Shown here in pieces: positions 18,568-28,721 of a stretch of 64,000 nt of DNA. The translations under genes and the position numbers were made by a program. The notes below the pieces were generated by a model. The model had not been told where the DNA came from and did no database searches. It saw only the letters and a program-made list of their open reading frames with translations. How positions within the stretch are numbered: position 1 is the stretch's first letter; every line of letters starts with the position of its first letter. This DNA is from Cupriavidus sp. D39 (GTDB taxonomy: Bacteria; Pseudomonadota; Gammaproteobacteria; Burkholderiales; Burkholderiaceae): positions 2,232,001 to 2,296,000 of the forward strand of contig NZ_JAPNLE010000009.1 in assembly GCF_026627925.1 (NCBI RefSeq). The letters are read 5' to 3'.

Positions 18568-18617
18568 TCTTCTGCCTACCACCTGGGCCGCGTGCCAGCG
18601 CCCGCCCTCCCGGGCGT

Positions 18618-19376
18618 CTACTTCAGCGTCTTGAGGCGATTGCTCGCCGCCTGCGCGCCCTCGGTGCCGGGGTATTTGGACACCACCTGCTCCAGGGTCT
18701 TGCGGGCCGCGGGCTTCTGGCCCGATTCGATCTGGTTGTTGGCGATGGCGATCAGCGCATCCGGCACCTTGGGATGATCCGGATAGGCCTGCACCATGTT
18801 CTGCAGCACCGAGGTCGAGCCGCGGTAGTCCCGCTGCGCGTACAGCGAGTTACCTAGCCAGTACTGCGCCAGCGGCACGTACGGGCTTTGCGGGTACTTC
18901 TTGATGAAAGCCGAGAATACGTTGCCCGCGCCCTTGAAGTCCCCGGTCTGGAACTGCTTGAGCGCGGCGTCATACTCGGTCTTCTCGCCCGGTTGCGACA
19001 GCCCTTCGCGACCATCCACGGTGACCTGCTGCGGCTCGAATTTCTTCAGGCGCGCATCCAGGTCAGCGTAGTAGTCTTTCTGCTGCTTTTGCAGCGTCGT
19101 CACCTCGTTCTGCAGCATCTCGTTCTGGCCGCGCAGCCGCGCCACTTCCTGGCGCAGGCCCTCGAGCTGGTTCTGCATCTCGAGCTGCGCGCGGCTGTTC
19201 TGGTCGATACGCTGCGATGCGGTCGCCTGGAAACCGTTGAACTGGTCGCGCATGTTCACGATGGCTTTGCGCGCCTCGTCATCGTCGAACACGCCGGCCC
19301 GCGCCTGCGCCAACGGCAACAGGCTGGCGCAGGACATCGCAGTAAGCAATACCAACTTGGAGACGCGTGCTTTCAT
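18618..19376 (-). CDS. cpoB: Tol-Pal system protein CpoB (YbgF)
   Basis: A 252-residue periplasmic protein that links Tol-Pal constriction to peptidoglycan synthesis. It has a signal peptide (LVLLTAMSCASLLPLAQARA), a trimerising coiled coil (about residues 40-110, with repeated Q, E and R), and C-terminal TPR repeats (YDAALKQFQTGDFKGA, then YWLGNSLYAQRDYRGS). It is the last gene of the tol operon, 18 bp after pal. Confidence 0.94.
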   Translation of the reverse strand: MKARVSKLVLLTAMSCASLLPLAQARAGVFDDDEARKAIVNMRDQFNGFQATASQRIDQNSRAQLEMQNQLEGLRQEVARLRGQNEMLQNEVTTLQKQQKDYYADLDARLKKFEPQQVTVDGREGLSQPGEKTEYDAALKQFQTGDFKGAGNVFSAFIKKYPQSPYVPLAQYWLGNSLYAQRDYRGSTSVLQNMVQAYPDHPKVPDALIAIANNQIESGQKPAARKTLEQVVSKYPGTEGAQAASNRLKTLK

Positions 19377-19394
19377 GAGATGGCTATCCGCAGA

Positions 19395-19907
19395 TTAGTA
19401 CGTGATGTCCGCGCGGCGGTTTTCTGCCCAGGCGGCTTCGTCGTGGCCGGTTGCCTTGGGCTTTTCCTTGCCCAGGCTGACGGCTTCCATCTGGCTTTCC
19501 GGCACGCCCAGCGAGGACAGCGAGCGGCGCACGGCTTCGGCGCGCTTCTGGCCCAGGGCCAGGTTGTATTCGCTGGTACCGCGCTCGTCGGTGTTGCCCT
19601 GGATCAGGATGCGGCGGCCCTTGTTGGCGCCCAGGTACTTGGAGTGCTCCGACAGCATGCCCTGGTAGTCAGGCTTGACGCTATAGCTGTCGAAGTCGAA
19701 GTACACGCTGCGCTTGGCCAGCGGGCTGTTCGGATCGTTCAGCGGATCGCGCGAGACGTCCACCGGCGCCACGGCGCGAGCGTCGGTCGAAGGCGTGCCC
19801 TTGCCGGCACCGGCGTTGGCGGTATCGTCCAGCTTGACGCCGGAGCTGCAAGCGCCGAGGGCCAGCAGAGCGGCGACGGCAAGGGTTTTGGTCATCATAT
19901 TGGTCAT
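19395..19907 (-). CDS. pal: peptidoglycan-associated lipoprotein Pal
   Basis: A 170-residue outer-membrane lipoprotein. The signal peptide ends in the lipobox LGAC, with lipidation at Cys20. The OmpA-like C-terminal domain binds peptidoglycan: SVYFDFDSYSVKP, then IQGNTDERGTSEYNLALGQK, with the conserved Asp and Arg that contact diaminopimelate. It follows tolB by 17 bp in the tol-pal operon and interacts with TolB. Confidence 0.96.
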   Translation of the reverse strand: MTNMMTKTLAVAALLALGACSSGVKLDDTANAGAGKGTPSTDARAVAPVDVSRDPLNDPNSPLAKRSVYFDFDSYSVKPDYQGMLSEHSKYLGANKGRRILIQGNTDERGTSEYNLALGQKRAEAVRRSLSSLGVPESQMEAVSLGKEKPKATGHDEAAWAENRRADITY

Positions 19908-19924
19908 GGCTAGGAACTCCTCGT

Positions 19925-21252
19925 TTATTGCATGAATGGTCCCCAGGACGGCTCGCGAACCTCGCCGGACTGGAGCGACAAAACCTGCCGGGTACGCCCG
20001 TCAGTGGACACTGCCGCCAACACCGAGCGACCTCCCACCCGGGTGGCATAAAGAATGTACTTGCCGTTGGCGGCGAAGCTTGGCGCTTCGTCGTTGGCGG
20101 TGTCGGTCAGCGACGTGACATCGCCGTTGCCGAGGTCCATCAACTGCAGCTTGAAGCCGCCGCTGCGGGTGATATAGGCCAGTTGCTTGCCGTCCGGGGA
20201 AATGCGCGGGCTCACGTTGTAGCTGCCCTTGAAGGTGACGCGCTGAGCTGCGCCGCCCTCTTCGCCGCCGGCCGGCATGCGGTAGATCTGCGGCGCGCCG
20301 CCGCGATCGCTGGTGAAGTAGATGCTGCGGCCGTCCGGCGCGTATTGCGGCTCGGTGTCGATGGCGCTGCTGCGTGTCAGGCGCTTGAGCCCGGAGCCAT
20401 CGGCGCCGACCTGGTAGATCTGGGTATTGCCGTCGCGCGACAGCGCCACCGCCAGGCGCTGGCCATCCGGCGACCACGAAGGCGCGCTGTTGTTGCCCTT
20501 CTGGTTCGACACCAGCGTGCGCTTGCCGGTCGCCAGGTCGTGCACGTAGACCACCGGCTTCTTGGCCTCGAAGGACACGTAGGCAACCTTGCTGCCGTCA
20601 GGGGACCACGAAGGCGAGATGATCGGCTCGTTGCTGGTCAGCGCCACCTGGGAGTTCTGGCCGTCGGAGTCCGAGATCAGCAGCTGGAAGCGCCCGCCCA
20701 CCCGCGAGACATAGGACAGCCGCGTGGCAAACACGCCGCGCTCGCCCAGCAGCTTCTCGTAGATGTAGTCGGCGATCTTGTGGCCGGTCACGCGCAGCTG
20801 GTTCCCGCTGACGGTGAAGGCCAGGCCACCCAGGCTGGTGCCCTTGACGGTGTCGTAGAGGCGGAAGCGCACGTCGTACTGGCCGTTGCCGGTGGGTGTC
20901 ACGCTGCCGGCCACGAAGGCATCGGCGCCGCGCGCCTTCCAGCTGCCAAGGTCGGCATTGGCGGACTCCGCCACGGTGGCGCCGCCCGGGTCGACATTGC
21001 GGAAGCGGCCGCTGCGCTGCAGGTCGCTGCGGATGATCGCCGTGAGATTTTGGGGGGCCTGTGCTTCGCCCTGGAAGTTGGCCGTGGCGATCGGGAGCTG
21101 GCTGGCGCCAACGCCGGTGATTTCAACGTTCAATTGCGCCTGCGCGCTGCCGGCCGAACAGGCCAGAACCACTGCCAGCCCGGCAAACAGGGCGTGCGCG
21201 CGGGTGCTGTGCCGCCGCGCGGCCAGCCAAAGGGGGCCCAAAGCTTTCGCAT
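19925..21252 (-). CDS. tolB: Tol-Pal system beta-propeller protein TolB; frame break near its start (21232-21236)
   Basis: A periplasmic protein of about 442 residues: signal peptide ([17 protein letters not shown]), an N-terminal domain ([20 protein letters not shown]) and a C-terminal six-bladed propeller with repeated SWSPDGxxxA/V blades. It binds Pal and TolA during cell constriction. The uninterrupted frame would need a TTG at 21274. A better start is the ATG at 21252, with GAGGAG just upstream, giving [16 protein letters not shown] if one base is added to the five-base G run (plus strand) at 21232-21236. I prefer the latter. Confidence 0.94.
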
Positions 21253-21484
21253 GCTGCTCCTCAGTCGAGATCAATATTCATATCGAACGCGGCCGGCAAA
21301 GCTGGAGCCATGGTACGGGCAGGCAGACTGAAGGCATGTCGCATGCCTGTATCGGGTGCCCCGGGCACATTTGCCGGCTGCGTCAGGCAACCTGTCATCG
21401 TAGCGGTGGGACTACCGAGCATCGACGTAGGTTGCAATATGTTGCAATTCGAATTATCCCGCGCCGTTGCCATCACCGCACCCC

Positions 21485-22638
21485 TTAATCCTTAGGTTTG
21501 AAGGTGATGGTGAAGCTGGCCGGTGCCTTGCCGTTTTCGTCGCGGGGCAGCGGGTCCGAGCGCTCCACCGCGCGCAGCACGGCGTTGTCCCAGCCCGAAT
21601 TGCCGCTGGACCTGGACAGCCGCGCGGACATCAGCGAGCCGTCCGGCGCCAGCTGAACGGACACCACCGCGGCCGGATTGCCAGGCACGTCTTCGGTGAA
21701 CACGATATTCGGCTTGACGCGGCGACGCACGCGATCCGGGTAGCCGGGCGAGGCCTTGCCGCCGGAACCGGCGCCACTGCCTGCGCTGCTGCCGACACCA
21801 CCGGCGCCGCCGACTGCCGCCCCGCCACCCGCCAGGGCCTGCAGGCGTGCCAGCTCGCTGTGGCGCTGGGCATTGGCAGCGGCATCGTGCTTGGCCTTGG
21901 CATCTGCGTCGGCCTTGGCTTTCGCGTTGGCGGCGGCCTTGGCTTCGGCGTTGGCCTTGGCCTTGGCGTCCGCGCTTGCTTTCGCCTTCGCGTCTGCCTC
22001 GGCACGCGCCTTGGCATCGGCCTCGGCGCGGCTCTTCGCCTCGGCGCGGGCCTTGGCGTCGGCTTCCTTGCGCTCGCGCTCAGCCTGCTCCTTGCGCTGC
22101 TCCTGCAAGGCGGCCTGCTTGCGCGCGTCTTCCTTGCGCTGGGCTTCCTTCTTCAGGTCGTCCTTCTTCTGTTCTTCGCGGCGCTGCTCTTCGCGGCGCA
22201 AGTCGTCCTTGCGCTGGGCGTCCTTGCGGGCGGCCTCCTTGCGGGCGGCTTCCTGCCTGTCGGCTTCCTGGCGCGCGCGCAGGTCGGCCTGCTGGCGCGC
22301 CTCTTCGCGGGCGGCGGCCTCGGCCTGGCGGCGCTTTTGCTGCTGGAGGGCGATCTCGGCGTCCTCTTCCGCACGGGACCTCACCGCTGGCGCGGGGGTG
22401 CGGGCCGGGCTTGTACGATAGGCTGGGGTTCGGGCGGCGGCGGGGGCGGGCGCGGGGCGGTAGTTGCCGGGACCTCATCCCAGAGCTCGGCTTCGGCGCC
22501 GACCGGGGTGCTGCTCTGCCAGTGCACACCGAAATACAGCACGATGCCCAGCAACAAATGCATGAAAACCGCGAGCAGGAAGGAACGCAGGGTTCCCCGC
22601 TCCGGGGCCGGCTGATAAGGATAGGCGGCGGTCTTCAT
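21485..22638 (-). CDS. tolA: TolA, frame break at 22394-22398
   Basis: An inner-membrane protein that couples TolQR energy to the outer membrane. Domain I has a short cytoplasmic tail and one helix (FLLAVFMHLLLGIVLYFGV). Domain II is a long Lys/Glu/Ala/Arg helix with repeated ADAKAKA-type units (about residues 85-250). Domain III contains GYPDRVRRRVKPNIVF and ends FTITFKPKD. The N-terminal 85 residues and the rest are in two frames. Adding one base to the five-base run at 22394-22398 joins them into 384 residues. Loss of TolA would be costly, so a sequence error is likely. Confidence 0.93.
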
Positions 22639-22653
22639 CGCGTGGGGCGCTGC

Positions 22654-23091
22654 TTACTTGGGCTTGACCATCAGGCCGACGCGCTTCACGCCGTCGGCCT
22701 TGAGCACCGACATGACGTCGAGCACGGCCTCGTACCTGACCGAGCGGTCGGCGGCGATCACCACCGGCTGGTCGGGATTCTCGTTCTGGCGCTGATGCAC
22801 GAAGTCGATCAGGCCCTGCTTGTCGAGCTTGCGCTCGAAGCTGTTGCCAGCGTTATCCTTGCCGCGCGCGGTCAGTGCGCCGTCCTCATGCACGGTCACG
22901 ACGATGGGAGGCGCCTTTTGCTGCTGGGTGGCGTTGGCCACGCTGGGCAGGTCAACCACGGCGGGGTTCACGATCGGTGCTGCCACCATGAAAATGACGA
23001 GCAGCACCAGCATCACGTCGATGTAAGGCACGACGTTGATGTCGGCACTGGCCCGGCGGCGCGAGCCGCCACGGCGCTGTATCGCTGCCAT
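22654..23091 (-). CDS. tolR: TolR
   Basis: A 145-residue ExbD/TolR-family protein, part of the proton channel that energises TolA. A single N-terminal helix carries the conserved aspartate (PYIDVMLVLLVIFMV). The periplasmic domain follows (PIVVTVHEDGALTARG, then VVIAADRSVRYEAVLDVM). It sits between tolQ and tolA in operon order. The start at 23091 is followed by the usual basic leader. Confidence 0.96.
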   Translation of the reverse strand: MAAIQRRGGSRRRASADINVVPYIDVMLVLLVIFMVAAPIVNPAVVDLPSVANATQQQKAPPIVVTVHEDGALTARGKDNAGNSFERKLDKQGLIDFVHQRQNENPDQPVVIAADRSVRYEAVLDVMSVLKADGVKRVGLMVKPK

Positions 23092-23133
23092 TGCTGGTTC
23101 TCCTTGACCGAAGACGTTGGTGGCTTCGGCGCT

Positions 23134-23817
23134 TTAGCGGGTCTGCCGTTGCAGGATGTTCAGGAACTCTTCCATGAAGCTCTCGAAGCGGATGGCCAGG
23201 CGATCGACTTCGGTAGCGTAGCGGTTGTAGGCAATGACCGCCGGAATCGCCGCGAACAGGCCGATGGCGGTGGCGACCAGCGCCTCCGCAATGCCGGGCG
23301 CCACTGCGGCAAGCGTTGCCTGCTGCACATTGGACAAACCGCGGAAGGCGTTCATGATCCCCCATACCGTGCCGAACAAGCCGATGTACGGGCTGACCGA
23401 ACCCACCGAGGCCAGGAACGGAAGATGCGATTCCATCACATCCATCTCGCGCTGGTAGGCCGCGCGCATGGCACGACGGGCGGCGTCGAGCAGCGCGCCG
23501 GCGTCGTTGTTGCGCTCGCGCGCTTTCAGGTATTCGCCCATGCCGGACTCGAAGATCCGTTCCAGCGCGCCCGTGTTGTGACGGTTGTTGGCTGCGCTCT
23601 GGTAGAGGGCCTGCAGATCACCGCCAGCCCAGAAGTCGCGCTCGAAACCCTCGGTCTGGGTGCGCGCGGCGCGCAGGGAGAAATGCTTGCGGAAGATATA
23701 TGTCCACGAGAACAGGGACATCACCAGCAGCAGGGCCATGACGGCCTGTGCCAGCACACTGGCGTGCAGCACCAGCGAAATGATCGACAGGTCTTGCGTG
23801 ACGGTCACGGGATTCAT
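23134..23817 (-). CDS. tolQ: TolQ
   Basis: A 227-residue MotA/TolQ/ExbB-family protein with three helices: residues about 15-38, then a pair near VGSVSPYIGLFGTVWGIM and IAEALVATAIGLFAAIPAVIAY. The last two carry the Thr and Pro residues typical of the proton path. It forms the TolQR motor. Its start overlaps the stop of ybgC (ATGA, 23814-23817). Confidence 0.96.
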   Translation of the reverse strand: MNPVTVTQDLSIISLVLHASVLAQAVMALLLVMSLFSWTYIFRKHFSLRAARTQTEGFERDFWAGGDLQALYQSAANNRHNTGALERIFESGMGEYLKARERNNDAGALLDAARRAMRAAYQREMDVMESHLPFLASVGSVSPYIGLFGTVWGIMNAFRGLSNVQQATLAAVAPGIAEALVATAIGLFAAIPAVIAYNRYATEVDRLAIRFESFMEEFLNILQRQTR

Positions 23818-24218
23818 CGAGCGGTCTTGATGGTTGCAAGGACGGGAGCGGGAATGGGAGTCGGGCGAAATGTGCTGCGATCAACACACCCGACCCGGAT
23901 GGCGCCAGTAGCCAGCAATTGCTCGCCACGCCAGGCTTCCTGGGCGAATTGGACCGACGCCGGGCCAACCCGTTCAATCTGTGTCCGGATCTCAAGCAGG
24001 TCGTCCAGACGGGCGGGGGCATTGTAGTCCACCGCCGTGCTTCTGACGATGAAGACGACGCCGGACTCATCGGCCAGCGCTTGCTGTTCGATGCCAAGCG
24101 AGCGCAGCCACTCGGTACGGGCGCGCTCGAAGAATTTGAGGTAATTGGCGTAGAACACCACGCCGCCCGCGTCGGTGTCTTCCCAATACACCCGCAAGGC
24201 CCACACATTGTTGCTCAT
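23814..24218 (-). CDS. ybgC: Tol-Pal system-associated acyl-CoA thioesterase YbgC
   Basis: A 134-residue hotdog-fold thioesterase. The active-site motif YWEDTDAGGVVFYANYLKFF holds the catalytic Asp. It hydrolyses acyl-CoA and is the conserved first gene of the tol-pal operon, with the order ybgC-tolQ-tolR-tolA-tolB-pal-cpoB intact here. The normal length supports the start at 24218. Confidence 0.95.
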   Translation of the reverse strand: MSNNVWALRVYWEDTDAGGVVFYANYLKFFERARTEWLRSLGIEQQALADESGVVFIVRSTAVDYNAPARLDDLLEIRTQIERVGPASVQFAQEAWRGEQLLATGAIRVGCVDRSTFRPTPIPAPVLATIKTAR

Positions 24219-24604
24219 GGCCGCGATTGTAGCGGAGAGCCGGCCCGACCCGGTGTAAACCCTTGTCCGACATTACAACACTTACATTGCCTGACAGACA
24301 AGGCATTGACTTTCGGCCCCGGGGCCCACCACACCGTCTTGCAGCGAGCCAGCGCCTCGCGTTAAACTGCCGCCAACCATTCCATCTTGCGCGACTGGCG
24401 AAGTCAGTGGGCACTACCACGAGGAAGCGCAAAGTTCTCTGGCGCGATGTTTCAAGCGCCTGCCGCTCGCCTGGGCAGCGAATGGGAAGCAGGGTGCGCC
24501 CTGCGCCGGATAGCTAACGCGTCCGACGCCGGTCGCCTGTGCCTTCCCCGCGCGCCCTACCCCGAAGCCATTCGGAATTCCCCTTTTTCAGACGAGTTTT
24601 CGCC
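24219..24604. other. 386-bp intergenic region between divergent ybgC and glyA
   Basis: No open frame here looks coding. It must hold both the tol-pal and glyA promoters. The part next to ybgC is AT-richer. The 200 nt before glyA are GC-rich with several small inverted repeats (for example near GCAGGGTGCGCCCTGC), so a structured leader is possible. I could not match it to a glycine, SAM or tetrahydrofolate riboswitch. Confidence 0.5.
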
Positions 24605-25852
24605 ATGTTCGAACGCAGCCGCTATACGATCGACCAGATCGACCCTGAGATTTTCGCCGCCATCCAGAAGGAAGACCAGCGCCAGGAAGAACACATCGAG
24701 CTGATCGCCTCGGAAAACTACACCTCGCCGGCCGTGATGGCCGCGCAAGGCTCGCAACTGACCAACAAGTATGCCGAGGGCTATCCCGGCAAGCGCTACT
24801 ACGGTGGCTGCGAGTACGTCGACGTCGTCGAGCAGCTCGCCATCGACCGCGTCAAGCAACTGTTCGGCGCCGAAGCCGCCAACGTGCAGCCCAACTCCGG
24901 CTCGCAAGCCAACCAGGGCGTGTTCTTTGCCGCGCTGAAGCCGGGCGACACCATCATGGGCATGAGCCTGGCCGAAGGCGGCCACCTGACCCACGGCATG
25001 GCCCTCAACATGAGCGGCAAGTGGTTCAACGTCGTCAGCTACGGCCTGGACGCCAACGAAGACATCGACTACGACGCGCTGGAAAAGCTGGCCCAGGAAA
25101 AGAAGCCCAAGCTGATCATCGCCGGCGCCTCCGCCTTCGCCCTGCGCATCGACTTCGAACGCATCGCCAAGGTAGCCAAGTCCATCGGCGCCTTGTTCAT
25201 GGTCGACATGGCCCACTACGCCGGCCTGATCGCCGCCGGCGAGTATCCCAACCCGGTACCCCACGCCGACTTCGTCACCACCACCACCCACAAGAGCCTG
25301 CGCGGCCCGCGCGGCGGCGTGATCCTGATGAAGGCCGAGCATGAGAAGGCCATCAACTCGGCCATCTTCCCCGGCATCCAGGGTGGCCCCCTGATGCACG
25401 TGATCGCCGGCAAGGCAGTCGCGTTCAAGGAAGCCCTGTCGCCCGAGTTCAAGGCCTACCAGCAACAAGTGGTCAAGAACGCCCGCGTGCTGGCCGAGAC
25501 CCTGATCGAGCGCGGCCTGCGCATCGTCTCCGGCCGCACCGAAAGCCACGTGATGCTGGTCGACCTGCGCGCCATGCAGATCACCGGCAAGGAAGCCGAA
25601 AAGGTCCTGGGCGAGGCACACATCACCGTCAACAAGAACGCCATCCCCAACGACCCGGAAAAGCCGTTCGTCACCTCGGGCATCCGCCTGGGCTCGCCGG
25701 CCATGACCACCCGCGGCTTCAAGGAAGAAGAAGCCCGCCTGGTGGCCAACCTGGTCGCCGACGTGCTGGAAAACCCGCACGACCTGGCCAACATCGCCAG
25801 CGTGCGCGAGCAAGTGGCGGCCCTGACCAAGCGTTTCCCGGTCTACGGCTAA
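24605..25852 (+). CDS. glyA: serine hydroxymethyltransferase
   Basis: A 415-residue PLP enzyme interconverting serine and glycine with tetrahydrofolate, the main source of one-carbon units. Motifs seen are the N-terminal [20 protein letters not shown], then [15 protein letters not shown], and the PLP-lysine segment [14 protein letters not shown]. The start at 24605 gives the standard N-terminus MFERSRYTI. nrdR follows, as in related genomes. Confidence 0.97.
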   Translation: MFERSRYTIDQIDPEIFAAIQKEDQRQEEHIELIASENYTSPAVMAAQGSQLTNKYAEGYPGKRYYGGCEYVDVVEQLAIDRVKQLFGAEAANVQPNSGSQANQGVFFAALKPGDTIMGMSLAEGGHLTHGMALNMSGKWFNVVSYGLDANEDIDYDALEKLAQEKKPKLIIAGASAFALRIDFERIAKVAKSIGALFMVDMAHYAGLIAAGEYPNPVPHADFVTTTTHKSLRGPRGGVILMKAEHEKAINSAIFPGIQGGPLMHVIAGKAVAFKEALSPEFKAYQQQVVKNARVLAETLIERGLRIVSGRTESHVMLVDLRAMQITGKEAEKVLGEAHITVNKNAIPNDPEKPFVTSGIRLGSPAMTTRGFKEEEARLVANLVADVLENPHDLANIASVREQVAALTKRFPVYG

Positions 25853-26011
25853 AGCCCCCTGCGCCACCCGCCCATGCGCGGGTGGCCGGCAGCCCGCCGC
25901 GGCCCGCCAGCGCCGCCGGCGGGCCTTGCCAACCCGGCCCGGCGCGACACAGAATGACAAGACGCTGCACGCGCAGCACGCGCCCCGGCTCAAACTTCGA
26001 GGTGGTCAGGC

Positions 26012-26478
26012 ATGAAATGCCCCTTTGCGCCCATTCCAACACCCAGGTCCTGGACACGCGCATGTCGGAAGAAGGCGATACCGTGCGCCGCCGCCGCCGC
26101 TGCGAATCCTGCGACCGACGCTTCACCACCTATGAGCGGATCGAGCTGTTCTTCCCCGCCATCGTCAAGAAAAACGGCTCGCGCGCGGACTACACCCGTG
26201 ACAAGCTGAAGGACTCGATGCGCCTGGCACTGCGCAAGCGCCCGGTCTCGGCTGAAGCCATCGACGCCTCCATCACCCGCATCGAAGAGAAACTGCTCGC
26301 CCTCGGCGAGAAGGAAATCCCCAGCAGCCAGGTCGGGGAACTGGTCATGCGCGAGCTGCGCCGGCTCGACAAGATTGCGTATATCCGGTTTGCTTCGGTG
26401 TATCGGAGCTTTGAGGACGTGTCGGAATTCCGCGACGTGCTGGATGAGTTTTCGGCGTCCACCCCGCGAAAGGGGTAG
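26012..26478 (+). CDS. nrdR: transcriptional regulator NrdR, frame break at 26024-26026
   Basis: The repressor of ribonucleotide reductase genes, 155 residues. A zinc ribbon at the N-terminus (MKCPF, then [17 protein letters not shown]) and an ATP-cone domain ([16 protein letters not shown]) are seen. The ATG at 26012 and the rest are in different frames. Adding one T to the TTT run at 26024-26026 restores [17 protein letters not shown], including the missing zinc cysteine, exactly as expected for the family. This makes a base-calling contraction very likely. It follows glyA. Confidence 0.93.
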
Positions 26479-26615
26479 CAAAAGTTACTAAAACGTAATT
26501 AAATCAATTCCGCCAGCATCCTGGGCTGCCACTCCAACAAGAAGAACAAGCCCGGACAGAGCAAACAGAAGAAATAGCGAAGTTTTTTTCGGACGAGGGT
26601 CAAAATGGGTCAGTC

Positions 26616-27344
26616 TTGCTGCCGGGGGCAGCCGGCTATGCCATGCTTGGCGCGCCGGCGGCGTTCGCCCGCATCGCTTGCGCGCGCGGCATTTCAAGCG
26701 AGATCGCGCCATCGGGCGGCGTCAGGTCATGCCCTCCTGTTCGTCAATCCCTGCAGGAATCACCCTGCAAGATTGCCTCGTTCCCCACTGAACTTCCGGG
26801 CCTGACTTCCCGCATTGCCGCCATTCGGCCCGCGCGCGTCGAGAAAGGACTCACCCTGATCGAGCTACTAGTCGCGCTGAGTATTCTGGCGATCCTGGCG
26901 GCAGCCGCGACTCCAAGCTTTACCTCGTTCCTGCAACGAGCCCGGCTGCGAACCGAATCGAGCGCACTGGTTTCCGATATGGAACTGGCCCGCAGCGAAG
27001 CCGCACGGCGCAACACGCGAGTGACCATATGCCCGACGACCGACGGCTCCACCTGCACCAGCAGCTGGAGCAACCGCCGCATCGTTTTCGTCGACCTCAA
27101 CACGGATGGCAGCTGGAATTCCGCGACCGAAGAGCTGCTGCGCGTCAGCGACACACCCAGCGCGAACCTCGCATACACAGCCAGCGGCTTCGCCAACCCG
27201 GGCATCATCCGCTTCAATAGCTACGGTACGCCGGACGCATTTGCGAACTGGAAGCTCTGCACCAGCCCAGCCAGTGCCAACGGCAATGCCGTGTCGCTAT
27301 CGGGAAGCGGCCGCCCCATTGTCCAGTCAGTTGCCTGCCCCTGA
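26616..27344 (+). CDS. fimT: GspH/FimT-family minor pseudopilin (operon 1)
   Basis: A type IV prepilin-like protein. The prepilin cleavage site is EKG|LTLIELL, with the conserved Glu at +5 and a hydrophobic helix (LVALSILAILAAAATPSF). The GspH/FimT C-domain follows (SDMELARSEAARRNTRVTIC). The coding part surely covers the cleavage site (about 26845) to 27344. The 75 residues before it, from 26616, look non-coding, so the true start is uncertain and may be a non-ATG codon around 26800, or a frame break may hide it. It heads the first minor-pilin operon, 3 bp before pilV. Confidence 0.75.
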   Translation: MLPGAAGYAMLGAPAAFARIACARGISSEIAPSGGVRSCPPVRQSLQESPCKIASFPTELPGLTSRIAAIRPARVEKGLTLIELLVALSILAILAAAATPSFTSFLQRARLRTESSALVSDMELARSEAARRNTRVTICPTTDGSTCTSSWSNRRIVFVDLNTDGSWNSATEELLRVSDTPSANLAYTASGFANPGIIRFNSYGTPDAFANWKLCTSPASANGNAVSLSGSGRPIVQSVACP

Positions 27345-27347
27345 GCC

Positions 27348-27904
27348 ATGGCACGCCACCCACTCCAGCCTCGCCTCCCCGTTCAGCCAACCAGGCGCCT
27401 GGCTGGCTTCACCCTGATAGAGGCCCTGGTCTCGATCGTAGTAATGTCGATCGGGGTGTTGGCACTGGCGCGACTCCAGGCCCAGACCCTGGTCGACGGC
27501 AGAAGCGCCTCCATGCGCAACATTGCCACCATGTTGGCATACAACCTCGCCGACCAGGTCAGGAGCAACGAAGCCGCTCAAGCCGCGGGATACTACAATC
27601 TTCCTGGCGCAACTCCCACGGCGGCGTGCTACAGCACTGCGGGCTGCACCCCGCAGCAGATGGCGGTCACGAGCTACAAGGTCTGGCTCGACGAAGCGGG
27701 CTCCGCGCTGCCCGGCGGCTACGGCACCGTCTGCATCGACTCGACTCCGGGCGATGGAACACCCTCGAATCCCCAGTGCGACAATGCGCCCAACGCACCC
27801 TACGCTATCAAGATCTGGTGGCAGGACGACCTGACGCACAGCGGTACGGCAAGCACTACCGCGCCCCCCCAATGTCCCTCTTTGTGACGACATTAGTGCC
27901 ATGA
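27348..27904 (+). CDS. pilV: type IV pilus minor pilin PilV (operon 1), C-terminal frame break at 27864-27870
   Basis: A prepilin-like protein of about 185 residues with cleavage site LAG|FTLIEALVSIVVMSIGVL. Minor pilins of this kind prime pilus assembly together with PilW, PilX, PilE and PilY1. The literal frame stops at 27887. Adding one C to the seven-C run at 27864-27870 gives the ending MSLFVTTLVP and a stop that overlaps the pilW start (ATGA). I take that as the true end. Confidence 0.85.
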
Positions 27905-28711
27905 ACGAAAATCGCTCAGGCAAGGTGCGCGTTCCTGCGGGCTTCACGCTGGTCGAATTGATGGTCTCATTGATCATCAGCATGCTATTGATCATTGCCA
28001 TCGCGTCGCTCTATCTCGGCCAACTGAGGTCCTACGATACCCAGTCAGATTTGTCTCTGGTCCAGGAGAGCGCGCGCGCCATCGGCCAAATGCTTCAACG
28101 CGACGCCCGCCAGGCAGGCTACACCGACTATGCCACCCTGAACCGCTTCGGCTCCGCCACCAATATCATCGATGCGGTAAATGACCAGGGCACGAACAGT
28201 AGCGATACGCTGTCCTTCCGTTTCTACGGTTCGTCCACGCCGGGCGCGGCAACCGCGGACGGGTCAATCGTCGATTGCACAGGCACCGCGGCCCAGAACG
28301 CGACGCTGATCTTCGAGACCTACTCCGTGGTAACCGACGCGACCACCGGCGAACCGTGGCTGCAGTGCAGCGTCAACGGCAACGCCAGTGCGCATGTTCC
28401 AGGGGGTCGAGCGATTGCAGGTGTTGTTCGGCGAGGATACCGATGGTGACCTCTCCATCGACCGCTACGTGGCGCCGGGCGTCGCGAATATGGCGAACGT
28501 CAGGGCCGCGCTGATTTCGGTCGTGATACGCGGGACCACCCGTTCGAACGTGACGGCCGCATCCGCAACCGTGAATCACTTTGGCACGGTATACGCGCCT
28601 GGCGACGTCGCTCCCAGCAATGATACCGGCAGCGTATCGGTGGTGCCTGCGGACGGTCGTCTGCGCAAGCACTTTACCTATTACGTGGCCCTGCGCAATC
28701 GATTGAACTAA
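27901..28711 (+). CDS. pilW: type IV pilus minor pilin PilW (operon 1), frame break near 28390
   Basis: A prepilin with cleavage site PAG|FTLVELMVSLIISMLLI, then LVQESARAIGQMLQRDARQAGY. This is the PilW pattern. The C-terminal third (FQGVERLQVLFGEDTDGD, ending YYVALRNRLN) is in another frame from about 28390. The total is consistent with two missing bases or one extra. Its start overlaps the restored pilV stop. It belongs to the fimT-pilV-W-X-Y1-E operon. Confidence 0.85.
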
Positions 28712-28721
28712 GGTCAGGCAG

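Noticed and set aside
21631..22421. Possible tandem-repeat or CRISPR-like array
   Set aside because: The repetition is the Ala/Lys/Asp heptad-like coding repeat of TolA domain II, with no constant repeats and spacers.
21847..24027. 726-residue plus-strand open frame across tolA-tolR-tolQ
   Set aside because: Antisense shadow of the tol genes. The repetitive composition mirrors the TolA coiled coil.
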